Counted from the first letter of the stretch, positions 25,836 to 34,823 are shown. The stretch: DNA of 48,019 nucleotides from Bryobacterales bacterium (GCA_003164035.1 PLRS01000141.1:88541-136559), one strand, 5' to 3'. Notes: a model not told the origin generated them from the letters alone. Numbers and translations are program-made.

Positions 25836-26315
25836 CTATCGAACCTCCGAAGCCGCCGCGCGTTCCATCCGCCATTGCAAGTCATCTCCACCCACCCGCC
25901 GAAATCCCAGCCGCAGATACAAACGTTGCGCGGGGTTGAACGCATTCACGGTGAGGGTGACCGGTTTGGCGGTCCTCTCCGCTTCTTCGATCAGCCGGCG
26001 GAGAGCGTAAGTGGCTACGCCGCGATTGCGTAGCTCGGGAGACACCACGACATCCACCACGTGGATTTCCCGGTCGTCGCGATGAACCACGATCCGCCCG
26101 GCGGGGTCGCCGTCCGCCAGCAAAATGCGGCGATCGGCATGGGGGTAAGTGGCCTCGATTCCCGCCAGCTTTCCACGGTACTGCGTCTCGAGCAGCGAGG
26201 CGCGGATCGCTTCCGGCCATGCCCAGGCTGCCAATTCGCCCGTCATGCTTTCGAGCAGAAGCCGGTGTACGAAAGGCTCGTCTTCGGCGGTTTCCAGCCG
26301 GCTGCCGATTTCCAT
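25836..26315 (-). CDS. GNAT family N-acetyltransferase
   Basis: About 159 aa from the ATG at 26315; a longer open frame runs back through the previous gene and is not used. The acetyl-CoA-binding motif A is clear: IHVVDVVVSPELRNRGVATYALRRLI, with the R/Q-x-x-G-x-A pyrophosphate loop as RNRGVA. The late segment FNPAQRLYLRLGFRRVG is the family's C-terminal signature. The substrate is unknown; small amines or antibiotics are common. It starts four bases after the stop of the unknown gene upstream, so both are probably co-transcribed. Confidence 0.9.
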   Translation of the reverse strand: MEIGSRLETAEDEPFVHRLLLESMTGELAAWAWPEAIRASLLETQYRGKLAGIEATYPHADRRILLADGDPAGRIVVHRDDREIHVVDVVVSPELRNRGVATYALRRLIEEAERTAKPVTLTVNAFNPAQRLYLRLGFRRVGGDDLQWRMERAAASEVR

Positions 26316-26319
26316 GGTC

Positions 26320-26895
26320 TCACTCCGTGGGACAGGCAGCCTGGCATGGCTGGTCGGCGGCGCTGTCCGCCGTCTCACGCAAGCACCCCGCCAGTGCTTG
26401 CGCCAGTTGCCGCCGCCATTCGGCGATATCGGCGTACTCGAAATATCCGTCCACACCGGCAGCGGCTACGCTGGCGCGAAATTCCGCCGCGGCGACCTCC
26501 GGCCGGCTACCCTCCGGCAACCGCTTCAAGGCGGCCAAAACTCCCCGCATCGGCATCCGCCCGTCCGCCCGGCACGCTCGCGCCAGCAGCCAATCCGGTT
26601 CGAAATTCATCTCCGCCGGTCCCAAACTGCCGTCCACAACCTGGAGGTAATAGCGGCTGGAGCGCACGTTGTCGTCGATGGCCGGCCGATAGAAGCGCTT
26701 ATCCGTCAGGTTGACGGGAATCGAAATCGGAACGAAAAGAATCCCGCGCGCCATGGCGTGCTCCTCGTTGAACGCTCCTACCACTTCGTGGAACGCCTGC
26801 CGTTCGGCTTCGAGCGCTTTGTGTGTCGCGCAGAAAATCCGGTGCATCTGGTAACTCATGGTGGCCCGCAACCTATCCAGAATATTATGACCCAC
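26320..26895 (-). CDS. Protein of unknown function, soluble
   Basis: 191 aa from a GTG at 26895; an ATG at 26859 (MSYQMHRIFCATHKALEAER) is an equally plausible start. I do not recognise the family. MHRIFCATHKALEAERQAFHEVVG faintly recalls the 'short time-scale' N-terminus of DUF4062 proteins, with a strand followed by a helix, but this is weak. FVPISIPVNLTDKRFYRPAIDDNVRSSRYYLQVVDGSLGPAE looks like an ordered core, and the end (QPCQAACPTE) may be read-through of a repeat (GTGGGACAGG on the plus strand). It lies between a CPBP protease gene (stop 7 bp upstream) and a GNAT gene (4 bp downstream), an apparent three-gene unit. Confidence 0.75.
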   Translation of the reverse strand: MGHNILDRLRATMSYQMHRIFCATHKALEAERQAFHEVVGAFNEEHAMARGILFVPISIPVNLTDKRFYRPAIDDNVRSSRYYLQVVDGSLGPAEMNFEPDWLLARACRADGRMPMRGVLAALKRLPEGSRPEVAAAEFRASVAAAGVDGYFEYADIAEWRRQLAQALAGCLRETADSAADQPCQAACPTE

Positions 26896-26902
26896 CCGCT
26901 CG

Positions 26903-27868
26903 CTATCGCGCGAAAAACCCCATCCACGTCGCGATCGCCAACGCGTGCGTCACCATACCGGCACGGATGTCGCCAGCCTGGTTTCGCGCCCGCCCGCAGA
27001 ACCAGCCCAGGGCGGCGGTGAGCAGCGCCCAACGCCAGTTGGGGAACCCGCGGAACCAGAGATGCACCGCGCCAAATGCCAGCGAAGCCAGTGCCAGGGC
27101 GGCCCAGCGGGGACAAGTCCACTCCTCCAGCCACTCCTGCAAAACGCCTCGAAACAGGAACTCTTCGGATAGAACCACCGTCCACAACATGCCGAAGAAA
27201 ATCGCCGGCGCCAGCCATAGCGGCGCGCCCGCGCCCGGATGAACCACGTGCAACCCCAGCGCCAGTGCCGCGCCCACCGGCAGGAAATACAGGTAGTTCA
27301 CCACGCCGCTCCGCCAATCGCGCCAGCCGGGCCAAAAACCGTAGCCGGTCTCGTGAATGCGCCGCTCCAGCGTCAGCACCAGCACACCCAGGTGGATCAG
27401 AGTCAGGTGCCCCAGGAACGACAGCCTGATTTTGAAAACCTGGGGATAAATCGGATCGAAGAACTTGAACAGGTAGACCGACGCCACCAGCGCCAGAAAG
27501 CCGAGGTCGGTGAGCGCCGAAACCGGCAGGACGCGGTACCACAGCCCCAGGGCCAGCGCCAGCGCCGCCAACTGCGCCAGCGCCATCCAGCGGAAATCGA
27601 TGGCGGGCGCCGCGGCCAGATATGGCAGCGTGGCCGACACCACCAGAAACGCCGGCAGCGCCGGGCCGCCCAGCCGCTCCCGCATGGCCGCGAAACCGGC
27701 CACCAGATAGAATGGATATTCGATAAGGAAGGCGGCTAGGATCGGCAGCGCCGCCCAGTTCGGAATGCCCTTCAACCGCGCGTATCCCAACCCCGCCACG
27801 CCCAGCGCAATCCAACCGACCCATAGCGCCGCCCGGAAACCGCCGAGCGTTCTGGCCATCGCGCTCAT
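26903..27868 (-). CDS. CPBP family intramembrane metalloprotease
   Basis: About 321 aa from the ATG at 27868 (MSAMARTLGG); 27859 is an alternative. It has eight or so hydrophobic helices. The CPBP (CAAX/Abi-type) motifs are present: SEEFLFRGVLQEWL (the EExxxR motif), FGAVHLWF (FxxxH) and a late helix with THALAIATWM (the HxxxN/H-type position). These are glutamate-type membrane proteases that process prenylated or small peptides. The 5' end overlaps that of the divergent LolA-like gene. Downstream are the unknown and GNAT genes on the same strand. Confidence 0.88.
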   Translation of the reverse strand: MSAMARTLGGFRAALWVGWIALGVAGLGYARLKGIPNWAALPILAAFLIEYPFYLVAGFAAMRERLGGPALPAFLVVSATLPYLAAAPAIDFRWMALAQLAALALALGLWYRVLPVSALTDLGFLALVASVYLFKFFDPIYPQVFKIRLSFLGHLTLIHLGVLVLTLERRIHETGYGFWPGWRDWRSGVVNYLYFLPVGAALALGLHVVHPGAGAPLWLAPAIFFGMLWTVVLSEEFLFRGVLQEWLEEWTCPRWAALALASLAFGAVHLWFRGFPNWRWALLTAALGWFCGRARNQAGDIRAGMVTHALAIATWMGFFAR

Positions 27869-28580
27869 TGTAACATTCGGTCTTTTGGCGAAACGCCTGC
27901 CCGGCCAGGAACCTTCGCCGCCTCCCAACCTGGTGAAACTGGTGGCCCATCGCGAAAGCGAAACCGAGGCCGAGCGCAACCAGTATCTCTATCGCCAAAC
28001 CGTGGCTCTGGACGAATTGGACGATCGCGGCGCCACCCGAGGCCACTATCGCGAAGTGCGCGACGTCATTTTTTCCCCCCAGCACGACCGCACCGAGGAA
28101 CTCGTCGGCAAGCCCGAAAACACTTTGCTCCACCTGGTCCTGACGCCCGAGGACTTCGCCGATATCCGCGAGATTCAGCCCGTGGTTTTGACCGAGGACC
28201 GGCTCTGGAATTACGAAACCACCTTCCGCGGCGACGAAACCGTGGACGGCGTCGATTGCTGGGTGCTCCAGGTCCGGCCGCGCGGCATCCTCGCCGGTCA
28301 GCGCCTGTTCGACGGCATGATTTGGGTGGAGAAGAAAGAGCTCAACATCGTCCGGCTCCAGGGCCAGGCGGTGCCGCAAATCCGCACCATGAAGTCGGAG
28401 AACCTCTTCCCCCGCTTCACCACCGTGCGCCACCCGGTGGACGGCAAGAACTGGTTTCCGGCCTACACCGTCGCCGACGACACCTTGCAGTTTCGCACCG
28501 GCCCGCAGCGCGAGCGCCTGCGCATCGGCTACAGCGGCTACAAACGTTTCAGCGCCGACTCCACCTTCACCCCGAAGTGA
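27852..28580 (+). CDS. Exported LolA-like outer-membrane lipoprotein-sorting-type protein
   Basis: The mature part is about 225 aa: LVAHRESETEAERNQYLYRQTVALDELDDRG at the start, VVLTEDRLWNYETTFRGDETVDGVDCWVLQVRP in the middle, GMIWVEKKELNIVRLQGQAVP, and a final run of beta-strands. This resembles the LolA/LolB-like half-barrel of exported acidobacterial proteins; the precise role is unknown. A signal-peptide-like VLAIALIVTFGLLA precedes it, but no ATG or GTG sits just upstream. CTG at 27852 or TTG at 27885 are the nearby candidates, and an ATG at 27765 would put 100 bp antisense to the divergent protease gene. The start is therefore uncertain, and I give the CTG. Confidence 0.75.
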   Translation: MAIALIVTFGLLAKRLPGQEPSPPPNLVKLVAHRESETEAERNQYLYRQTVALDELDDRGATRGHYREVRDVIFSPQHDRTEELVGKPENTLLHLVLTPEDFADIREIQPVVLTEDRLWNYETTFRGDETVDGVDCWVLQVRPRGILAGQRLFDGMIWVEKKELNIVRLQGQAVPQIRTMKSENLFPRFTTVRHPVDGKNWFPAYTVADDTLQFRTGPQRERLRIGYSGYKRFSADSTFTPK

Positions 28581-28659
28581 GCCGGGCAGTTCTTCCGGCC
28601 AGTTTTTCGGGCCGCTGCCGAACAGGACCCAGGCTGATAAACTAACGGAAGGAGCCGCC

Positions 28660-28935
28660 ATGCAGACTATTTCGATACGCCGAGCGGACGAGTTGGGCGA
28701 TGCGGCTCGATCCGCCGTCGAGAGCTTGCTCGGCCGAAAGGTTGCAGACGAGGAGCACGTTACTGTCATGGCGTATCCTGCCGGGGCCACCAGTGAGCCG
28801 GCCCGGAAGGCGGCTGTCCGGGAGTTCATCGAGGACCTGGACAACATGGCGGCCAAGGCCGGCCACATTCCCCCCGAAGACCTGGAAGGCTTGATCGACG
28901 AGGCCAGCCGGCACGTCCGCCACCGATCGCAGTAA
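28660..28935 (+). CDS. Probable antitoxin of a PIN-toxin pair
   Basis: A 91-aa, mostly helical, acidic protein starting MQTISIRRADELGDAARSAV, with GGAAGGAG eight bases upstream. Its stop TAA overlaps the ATG of the PIN-toxin fragment that follows, the classic coupled layout of type II toxin-antitoxin genes. I do not recognise the DNA-binding fold by name; the N-terminal beta-like MQTISIRRADEL and the C-terminal helices fit a small AbrB/Phd-like antitoxin. The toxin partner is truncated, so the antitoxin is probably an orphan now. Confidence 0.7.
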   Translation: MQTISIRRADELGDAARSAVESLLGRKVADEEHVTVMAYPAGATSEPARKAAVREFIEDLDNMAAKAGHIPPEDLEGLIDEASRHVRHRSQ

Positions 28936-29084
28936 TGCGCGTCGTCCTCGATAGCAATATCCTGGTTCGTGCCGCCGGGAGCGTTGACGGACTCGCTAGC
29001 CAGTTGCTTCGCTCGATCCTTCAGGGACCGCACCGTTTGGTCGTCTCCGCATTCATCTGTCTTGACCGAGCGGTTCCACCTTAG
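28935..29084 (+). pseudogene. Truncated PIN-domain toxin
   Basis: It reads MRVVLDSNILVRAAGS and later HRLVVSAFI, the first strand, first catalytic aspartate (Asp6) and second strand of a PIN-domain ribonuclease. The frame then breaks and stops after 49 codons, where a normal PIN toxin has about 130 and three more acidic catalytic residues. The stop lies within the last bases of the convergent TonB-receptor gene, so the rest was lost at a junction there. The product cannot be an active nuclease. Confidence 0.8.
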
Positions 29085-32026
29085 AATGTCACCCGCCCCG
29101 TGAACTGCAGCGACCGCGCGGGCAACTGGTTCGTCACTCCGGCCAACGGCGCGCTGAAACCTGTGCCCGGCGCCGATCCGTTTCCGTAAGTGCCGCTGTA
29201 ACCCACGAAATTGGCGTGGTTCAGGCTGTTCAACGCTTCGGCGCGCAAAGTCAGATGCACGCGCTCGGCGGCGAAAGTGAAGGTGCGCTCCACGAAGGGC
29301 GCGACATCGTAAATCGATCGCCCCCGGCCCACATTCCTACCCACCACCACCCCGTCGATCACCGCGCGATCCGTGGTAGCCCCGGTATCTCCGCTGTTCG
29401 TCGTGCCTGTCGTGTAGTTAAACGGCAGGCCCGACGCCAAAGTAGCGACTCCGCCCACGTGAATCCCATAAGGAGCGACATAGACCCCGCTCAGCACGAA
29501 ACGCTGCCGCTGGTCGAAAATGGCGTTGCCGTTTTCCACCTTTCCGGTGAAGTTCGGGTCGTTGGGATTCTGGCTGGTCGTGTCGGGATCGACGTTATCG
29601 ATGGCGTGCGACCAGGTATAACTCGCCAGCATCGAAAGGTGCCGCGTGAAGGTGCGGCTCAGGTTGACGTCGAGCGCGTCGTAATACGCGTACCCGTCGT
29701 TCACGTCGCTCTGAATCACCGAGTAGGGCGGTTGGGGGTTGGTGGCCGTGCCGGTATTGCAGGTCATATCGTTCTGCGCGTACCACCAGATCCAATACGG
29801 GCGCGTACAATTGGCCGCCTGCGCCGACCGCGTCTGCCCCGGCGCGGTGCGGATGAAAGGAGACGGCGGATCGACGTCGAGCGGGCGGTTGATCTTGAGC
29901 GTGTGCGAGCCGACGTAATCCACGCTCAGCACAAACCCCCGGCTGAGACGGCGCTGGATACCCAGAGTCCATTGCTCGGAGTAAGGGCTGTAAAGACCGT
30001 TGGGATAGCCGATCAAAGTCGAAGTGGGGAAGAACTGGTTGTAATAAGACGCCATTCCCGGGCGGATGTACAGGCTGCGCAGCGGCTCAACCGCGCCGGT
30101 GGGAAAAGCCGGCAGCGGCGCGGCGGCTACGCTGGCCGGAAAGCCCACCTGGCCGGGCGCGGCGGTGTAATTGAAAACGCCGGTCGGCCCGGTGAGCGCG
30201 TAGCTCGCTTCCGAATTATCGACAATCTGCGAATAGTAAATGCCGAAGCCTCCGCGGATCACCGTGTTCCCGTCTCCCTTTATGTTGTAGGCGAATCCTA
30301 CGCGTGGGGCGAAATCCTTGGTGGAGTTGGTAAAGGTCTGGCGTTCGTAGCGCATGCCCAGGTTGAGAGTCAGGTCCGGGCGGACGCGGTAATCGTCCTG
30401 CGCGAACAGCGACCACAGCGTATCATCGACGGTGTAAGCGGCGTTGCCGTAACTCTGCGTGTAAGTGGCTACGTTCGCGATGTTATCCAGATAGCTCGCG
30501 CTTTCGCAGGGCGCCAGACCGAGCGTACAGCTCTTGTAAACGAATTCCCCGAGATAGATCGGACCGCCGAATTCCTTGCTGTTCCCGCCGGTGTGAGCGT
30601 GAATGACATCGCTGCCGAACTTGATCTCGTGCTTCCCGCGTACCGACGATAGAATGTCGGCAAACTCATATTGACGGTTCATCAGCAGCGCGGATTGCGA
30701 AGTGCCGCTGGTGAACGTGCCGCCGGTCGAAATCGGCACCGAGAATTCCGTCCCGTAAATCGCCGGTATGAATTGGGTGATGGGGTCGGCAAGCTGGAAT
30801 TGCAGGCGGACGTTGTTGATCCAGGCCGGGCTCAGTGTCGCCGTCTCGCCCACTTCCTCCGAGTAGGTGCGGCGTTTGAAGGTGCGCGCCACGGTGGGCA
30901 GCGAATTGCCGCCCACGATGCCGTTGGGATTGGTGTCGAAAAAGGCGTCCACGTCGCTGCGGAAGAACAGGTTGTTGCGGCCGTCGATCTGGTGATCGAC
31001 GCGCAGGAAGCCCAGCCAATCGCGATAGTGGCCGATGAAATTGCCCGGCGCGACCGGCGAAATCACCGGCGACGCCTTGTTTTCCATGCTGTACTCGCCG
31101 GCCGCGAAGAATTGCGTCCGATGGCGCGAGCCGAGCGGGCCGGAAAGCGAAACGGCCACTTGATTGAGCGTATCGTTGGTAAGGTCGTTGCCGCTGGTCG
31201 CCGTGGCGCTGTTGAAACCGTCCAGCGCGGCTTCGGTGCCCGAAGGCCGCCCCATATACAATCCCTGGCCGTGAAACTGGTTGCCGCCGCTCTTGGTCAC
31301 GATGTTCACCGCGCTGCCGGTGCTGCCGCCGTATTCGGCGGTGAACGCGTTGCTGAGCACGGTCATTTGTTCCACCGCGGCCAATGGAATGTTGCTGAAC
31401 GTGGTTTGCCGGCCCCAGCTATCGTTGTCGGTAGCGCCGTCCACTTCAAACCAGGTCTGCCGCCGGCCCGCGCCGTTGGTGGTGAACAGGTTCTCGTTCA
31501 TGAAAATATCGCCCTGGTTGATCGCCGGGCGATTGGCGGCGTTGAGCATGGGCAGAAAGGTGATCTTGCGGTCGAACAGCGGGATCTCTTCCATCTCCGC
31601 CGAGCTCAGGTAATTGCCGATCTGGGGCGCGTCGGTGCGCACGCCGCCGGCCAGGTCATTCACGGTGATTGCGACCGTGTCGGCACCGGACAAATTCAGT
31701 TCCACGACAATGCTGGCCGCGGTGCCTCCCGCCAGGCTCAAGCCTTCCAAACGGCTCGGCGCAAACCCTGTCCTGCGCGTTGTCATCGTGTACGTACCGG
31801 CGACTGGAAGACCCTCCAGGGTAAAGCCGCCCCCGGCGTCCGTGGTAGCTTTGCGCTCCAGGCCGCTTTGGATGTTTTGTACCGTGACCGCGGCGCCGCC
31901 GACGCCGGCATGGCTTGGGTCCAGGACCCGGCCGTTCAGAACCGCCGTATCCGGCGTTTGCGCCGCCAGACCGAAAGAAAACAGCAATGCAAAAAATAAC
32001 CGCCGCAATTTGAATACACGAAACAT
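29081..32026 (-). CDS. Oar-like TonB-dependent outer-membrane receptor
   Basis: A 981-aa protein. A signal peptide (FFALLFSFGLAAQ) is followed by a carboxypeptidase-regulatory beta-sandwich (about 25-110, TAVLNGRVLDPSHAGVGGAA), a plug domain (about 120-250, with SNAFTAEYGGSTGSAVNIVT) and a long beta-barrel ending in GRVTF, a correct C-terminal OMP phenylalanine. Repeated LNLGMRYERQTF and YSEQWTLGIQRRL type strands are seen. This architecture is greatly expanded in Acidobacteria and likely imports carbohydrate or peptide ligands; the ligand is unknown. It is monocistronic, and no TonB/ExbBD is nearby. The 3' end abuts the broken PIN toxin. Confidence 0.93.
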   Translation of the reverse strand: MFRVFKLRRLFFALLFSFGLAAQTPDTAVLNGRVLDPSHAGVGGAAVTVQNIQSGLERKATTDAGGGFTLEGLPVAGTYTMTTRRTGFAPSRLEGLSLAGGTAASIVVELNLSGADTVAITVNDLAGGVRTDAPQIGNYLSSAEMEEIPLFDRKITFLPMLNAANRPAINQGDIFMNENLFTTNGAGRRQTWFEVDGATDNDSWGRQTTFSNIPLAAVEQMTVLSNAFTAEYGGSTGSAVNIVTKSGGNQFHGQGLYMGRPSGTEAALDGFNSATATSGNDLTNDTLNQVAVSLSGPLGSRHRTQFFAAGEYSMENKASPVISPVAPGNFIGHYRDWLGFLRVDHQIDGRNNLFFRSDVDAFFDTNPNGIVGGNSLPTVARTFKRRTYSEEVGETATLSPAWINNVRLQFQLADPITQFIPAIYGTEFSVPISTGGTFTSGTSQSALLMNRQYEFADILSSVRGKHEIKFGSDVIHAHTGGNSKEFGGPIYLGEFVYKSCTLGLAPCESASYLDNIANVATYTQSYGNAAYTVDDTLWSLFAQDDYRVRPDLTLNLGMRYERQTFTNSTKDFAPRVGFAYNIKGDGNTVIRGGFGIYYSQIVDNSEASYALTGPTGVFNYTAAPGQVGFPASVAAAPLPAFPTGAVEPLRSLYIRPGMASYYNQFFPTSTLIGYPNGLYSPYSEQWTLGIQRRLSRGFVLSVDYVGSHTLKINRPLDVDPPSPFIRTAPGQTRSAQAANCTRPYWIWWYAQNDMTCNTGTATNPQPPYSVIQSDVNDGYAYYDALDVNLSRTFTRHLSMLASYTWSHAIDNVDPDTTSQNPNDPNFTGKVENGNAIFDQRQRFVLSGVYVAPYGIHVGGVATLASGLPFNYTTGTTNSGDTGATTDRAVIDGVVVGRNVGRGRSIYDVAPFVERTFTFAAERVHLTLRAEALNSLNHANFVGYSGTYGNGSAPGTGFSAPLAGVTNQLPARSLQFTGRVTF

Positions 32027-32136
32027 GTAGACGGAAACCCCGAGTGAGAGATTTTTGACGAGACTGTTAAGGAGTCCAGATTACCGCGCCCTCGAACCTA
32101 CTACCACGGCTCGTAGGTGGCCAGGACTTAGCCGCC

Positions 32137-32219
32137 TTTAGCCCGAGACCTTCGCTACGGGCTAAAGCATAAACGTAGGGCGGGCCCCCCGGTCCGCAGC
32201 GGACCGGGGGGTCCGCCCC
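32137..32219. repeat. Two intergenic hairpins upstream of the TonB receptor
   Basis: Hairpin 1: TTTAGCCCG (32137-32145) with CGGGCTAAA (32158-32166). Hairpin 2: a 20-bp arm at 32178-32197 with 32200-32219, near-perfect, GC-rich (core CCCCCCGGTCCGC) and flanked by CCTAC/CCCACC-like ends. Both have the look of dispersed repeats of this genome. They lie in the 365-bp gap before the small ORF at 32392; I see no gene in the rest of that gap. Confidence 0.6.
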
Positions 32220-32391
32220 ACCATTTATGACGAGTCCTTAGATTTCTTCAGCTTGGCAGAACTTCGGCGGCTCATGTCCCTCGCCGGGAACGTAAACAAC
32301 GGAAAGGCAGCGTGGCAGATAACCCGCACGAATCCGGAAACAGGGACCACCATCAATCGTGTTAACCTCATTTTCAAGGGAGCCTGCCACC

Positions 32392-32655
32392 ATGACCAGA
32401 ACCATCCGTTCCAGATTCGATCACGAAGTTGGTGGCATGGTCGAGGGGTGCACGATTCTGGAAAAGCGCACCGTCATACCACCGGATCCTGTTGAACGCC
32501 GGCGTGGAGTTTACGAATACGTTGTGGAAGGCCCGCCGCCGGCGATGAAGTCGTCGGGCCTCGCTCGAAAGCCGGCGGCCCCGGAACGCGGATCTTTTAC
32601 TCGTTCCACACCTGACGAACGGGGTGGCGTGATCCGTCGTGTTCCTTCAAGATAA
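32392..32655 (+). CDS. Small hypothetical protein, possibly antitoxin-like
   Basis: 87 aa, beginning MTRTIRSRFD, with GGGAG nine bases upstream. The opening, and VIPPDPVERRRGVYEYVVEG later, loosely recall small DUF104/AbrB-like antitoxins ('MTKTIRARFDG...VLVPEEPVDLPEG'). The middle does not align and no toxin gene follows, so this is only a suggestion. The C-terminal half is basic and disordered (SSGLARKPAAPERGSFTRST). The gene ends 33 bp before the convergent glutaminase-like gene. It may be a decayed member. Confidence 0.45.
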   Translation: MTRTIRSRFDHEVGGMVEGCTILEKRTVIPPDPVERRRGVYEYVVEGPPPAMKSSGLARKPAAPERGSFTRSTPDERGGVIRRVPSR

Positions 32656-32688
32656 GTTGCGCTGGTGCGTGTGCCACGAGAAGGCCGC

Positions 32689-34788
32689 CTACTTGCCCAG
32701 CGCCCTGGCGGTGTATTTGTGCCACACGGCGGGGTCGGTCAACATTTTTACGAAGACTCCGCCTACTACGGAACGGGCTTGGAAGCCTTGCTGTTTGCCG
32801 GTGACCGTATCGTACCAATCGGTGAGCGGGACGCGGCTGGGCGATTCGTCGAGCCAGCGGTAAACGGGCGCGACCAGCTTTTCGAAATCGGCGCGGTCGG
32901 TAGCTAGCGTGGCGCTCCAGATGGTCCAATCGAGCTTGGTGTAATCGCGGCGGTTATCGAGCGGCAGGCCGTAGCCGTTCTGCTTGCTCTCGTAGAAGGC
33001 AATTTCCTTGCGGGCAACTTCGGCGGGGAAGAGATCGAGGCCCAGGATGCGATCCCACACCAGGTTGTATTTCTGGCTCCAGGTGCCGGGTTTATCGAAT
33101 GCCAGGCGGTAGTGGTCGCCTTCGGCGGCAAGGTCGATCCACTTCTTAGCGTAGTCGCGTGAGAGATCGCGGTAGGCGGCGGCTTCGGCGGTGCGTCCAG
33201 TGGCCTGGCAGAGAGTTCCGTAGGCGCCGAGAGCGAGGATGGCCTTGAGCGAAAGGTTGGCGTTGTGGGCGAGGTGGCCGGCGAAATCGTCTGTGGAGAG
33301 CTGGTTTTCGGGATCTAGACCCTTGGTCTTGAGATATTCCGCCCACTTAGTAAGTTCCGGCCAGTACTTCTCGGCATAAGCGGCGTTGCCTTCGACCTTG
33401 GCGAGGGCGGCGACCAGGATCAACATATTGCCGCTCTCTTCGACCGGCATCTGGTTTTCCTCGGTGCGTTCGGCGCCGCCATAGACTTGTCCGTTGGCTT
33501 GCGGATAGGTTCCCAGATCGTGAGGAGCGAAGGGCCACGGCCAGCGCGGCATGCGGGCGTACTGAAGAACCGGTTCAAGCTGGGCTTTCAACAACAGGGG
33601 ATTAAACAAGAGGGTGAAGGGCGCGCTGGGATAGATGACATCGACGGTGGAGATACAGCCGTTGCTGAAATTCTCCTTGGGAAAGTACATGGCCGTGCCG
33701 TCGGCATCGGCGGCCAGTTGATGGGCGGCCAGGGTTTGACGGTAAGCCAGCGCGCCCAGGCGAGCATACTGTTCGCCGCCGGCGGCGCGCATATCGGCCA
33801 TCAACTCGTCGTCGAAAGCCCTGCTGCGTTCGAGCAGGGAATCGTGGTCGCGGCGGGCGTCGCGGAGAAGCTCGGCCGCATCGGCGCCATGGCGGCGCCA
33901 CCACGGGCGCTCGGCCCGCTGGAAATACTCGATGGAGTACAGGTCGTCATAGGCGAGAATCAGGTAGCGGGAAACCGGCGCGGCACCGACGCTGCCCAGA
34001 TCGAGGCTGACGGCAAGGGCTTCGGTAGAACCGGCGCCCGGCGCGGTGCCGTCGGGAAGATCGTCGGAATCGGGTAGGCTGCTGGCTTCGAAGCGGGTGC
34101 GCGATTGCGCGTGAGGAGCGATGGAGCTGGAGGCGCCGGGGCGGCCGTCGATGGCGAGGTAGAGATAGCCCCAGTCGATGCGGACGTCGTCGCCGCGGCG
34201 CCGGAGCGGCGCTTGCTCGCGGGATCCCATGCGGAGAACGGTCTGGCCGTCGAGCAAGCTGCGGCCCCACCAGACGGGCTGGTCCGGCGTATTCACCACC
34301 AGATCGGCGGCGGCGTCGAAATAAAGTTGCAGACGGTGCGGGTTTCCGTCGGTGGAAGAAACGGTCCACTCGATGTAGGTGGCGGGACGGGAGAGAATAT
34401 CGAGATCGTGCGGCAGGGCCGGGGTGAAGAAGGTCAGGTCCAGGCGGACGCCTTTGCCCGCGAAGTTGTAAATGGTGCGGGTGGGCAGGACACTTAGCCG
34501 TTGCTGTTCGAGAACGGCGGAAGGCGTCCGCTCGCGTCCCATCACTTGAAAGGTCACGCCATCGATGCGAATCAGGGCGGTGAGGCGGTTGGGCTTGCCT
34601 GTCCAGTGGGTGGTGGCGGCGTCGGTAAGGCGGTCGGCGGCGGACCAGACGCTGAAGTAGGGGTTGTGGGTCACCAGCGGAACGGCCGGCGGGCGCAGGG
34701 GCGCGGGCGCCTGGCCGAGCGACAGCGCTGGCGCCGCCGCGAGAAGGGCAAGCCGCGAAAGGGCGTGAATCGGGAGTCTCATGGCCAT
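32689..34788 (-). CDS. GtaA-like glutaminase family protein, exported
   Basis: 699 aa with a signal peptide (SRLALLAAAPALSLGQ). Domains in order resemble the fungal/bacterial glutaminase A group: an N-terminal DUF5127-like beta domain (PLVTHNPYFSVWSAADRLTD, ATTHWTGKP), a DUF4965-like domain (AYRQTLAAHQLAADADGTAMYFPKENFSNGCISTVDVIYPSAP) and a C-terminal (alpha/alpha)6 DUF1793-like domain (YSKN-like, EENQMPVEESGNMLIL; HNANLSLKAILALGAYG; WYDTVTGKQQGFQARSVVGG). These proteins are described as extracellular glutaminases, though many bacterial members are uncharacterised. It probably releases ammonia from glutamine in the medium. Monocistronic. Confidence 0.88.
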   Translation of the reverse strand: MAMRLPIHALSRLALLAAAPALSLGQAPAPLRPPAVPLVTHNPYFSVWSAADRLTDAATTHWTGKPNRLTALIRIDGVTFQVMGRERTPSAVLEQQRLSVLPTRTIYNFAGKGVRLDLTFFTPALPHDLDILSRPATYIEWTVSSTDGNPHRLQLYFDAAADLVVNTPDQPVWWGRSLLDGQTVLRMGSREQAPLRRRGDDVRIDWGYLYLAIDGRPGASSSIAPHAQSRTRFEASSLPDSDDLPDGTAPGAGSTEALAVSLDLGSVGAAPVSRYLILAYDDLYSIEYFQRAERPWWRRHGADAAELLRDARRDHDSLLERSRAFDDELMADMRAAGGEQYARLGALAYRQTLAAHQLAADADGTAMYFPKENFSNGCISTVDVIYPSAPFTLLFNPLLLKAQLEPVLQYARMPRWPWPFAPHDLGTYPQANGQVYGGAERTEENQMPVEESGNMLILVAALAKVEGNAAYAEKYWPELTKWAEYLKTKGLDPENQLSTDDFAGHLAHNANLSLKAILALGAYGTLCQATGRTAEAAAYRDLSRDYAKKWIDLAAEGDHYRLAFDKPGTWSQKYNLVWDRILGLDLFPAEVARKEIAFYESKQNGYGLPLDNRRDYTKLDWTIWSATLATDRADFEKLVAPVYRWLDESPSRVPLTDWYDTVTGKQQGFQARSVVGGVFVKMLTDPAVWHKYTARALGK

Positions 34789-34823
34789 CGTAAATTCTAG
34801 CAGGGCGGCGTTGCGGCGGGGGT

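Noticed and set aside
28845-29033. Very long minus-strand frame (26856-29033) across the CPBP and LolA-like region
   Set aside because: It joins antisense and out-of-frame stretches of four distinct genes and has no coherent domain.
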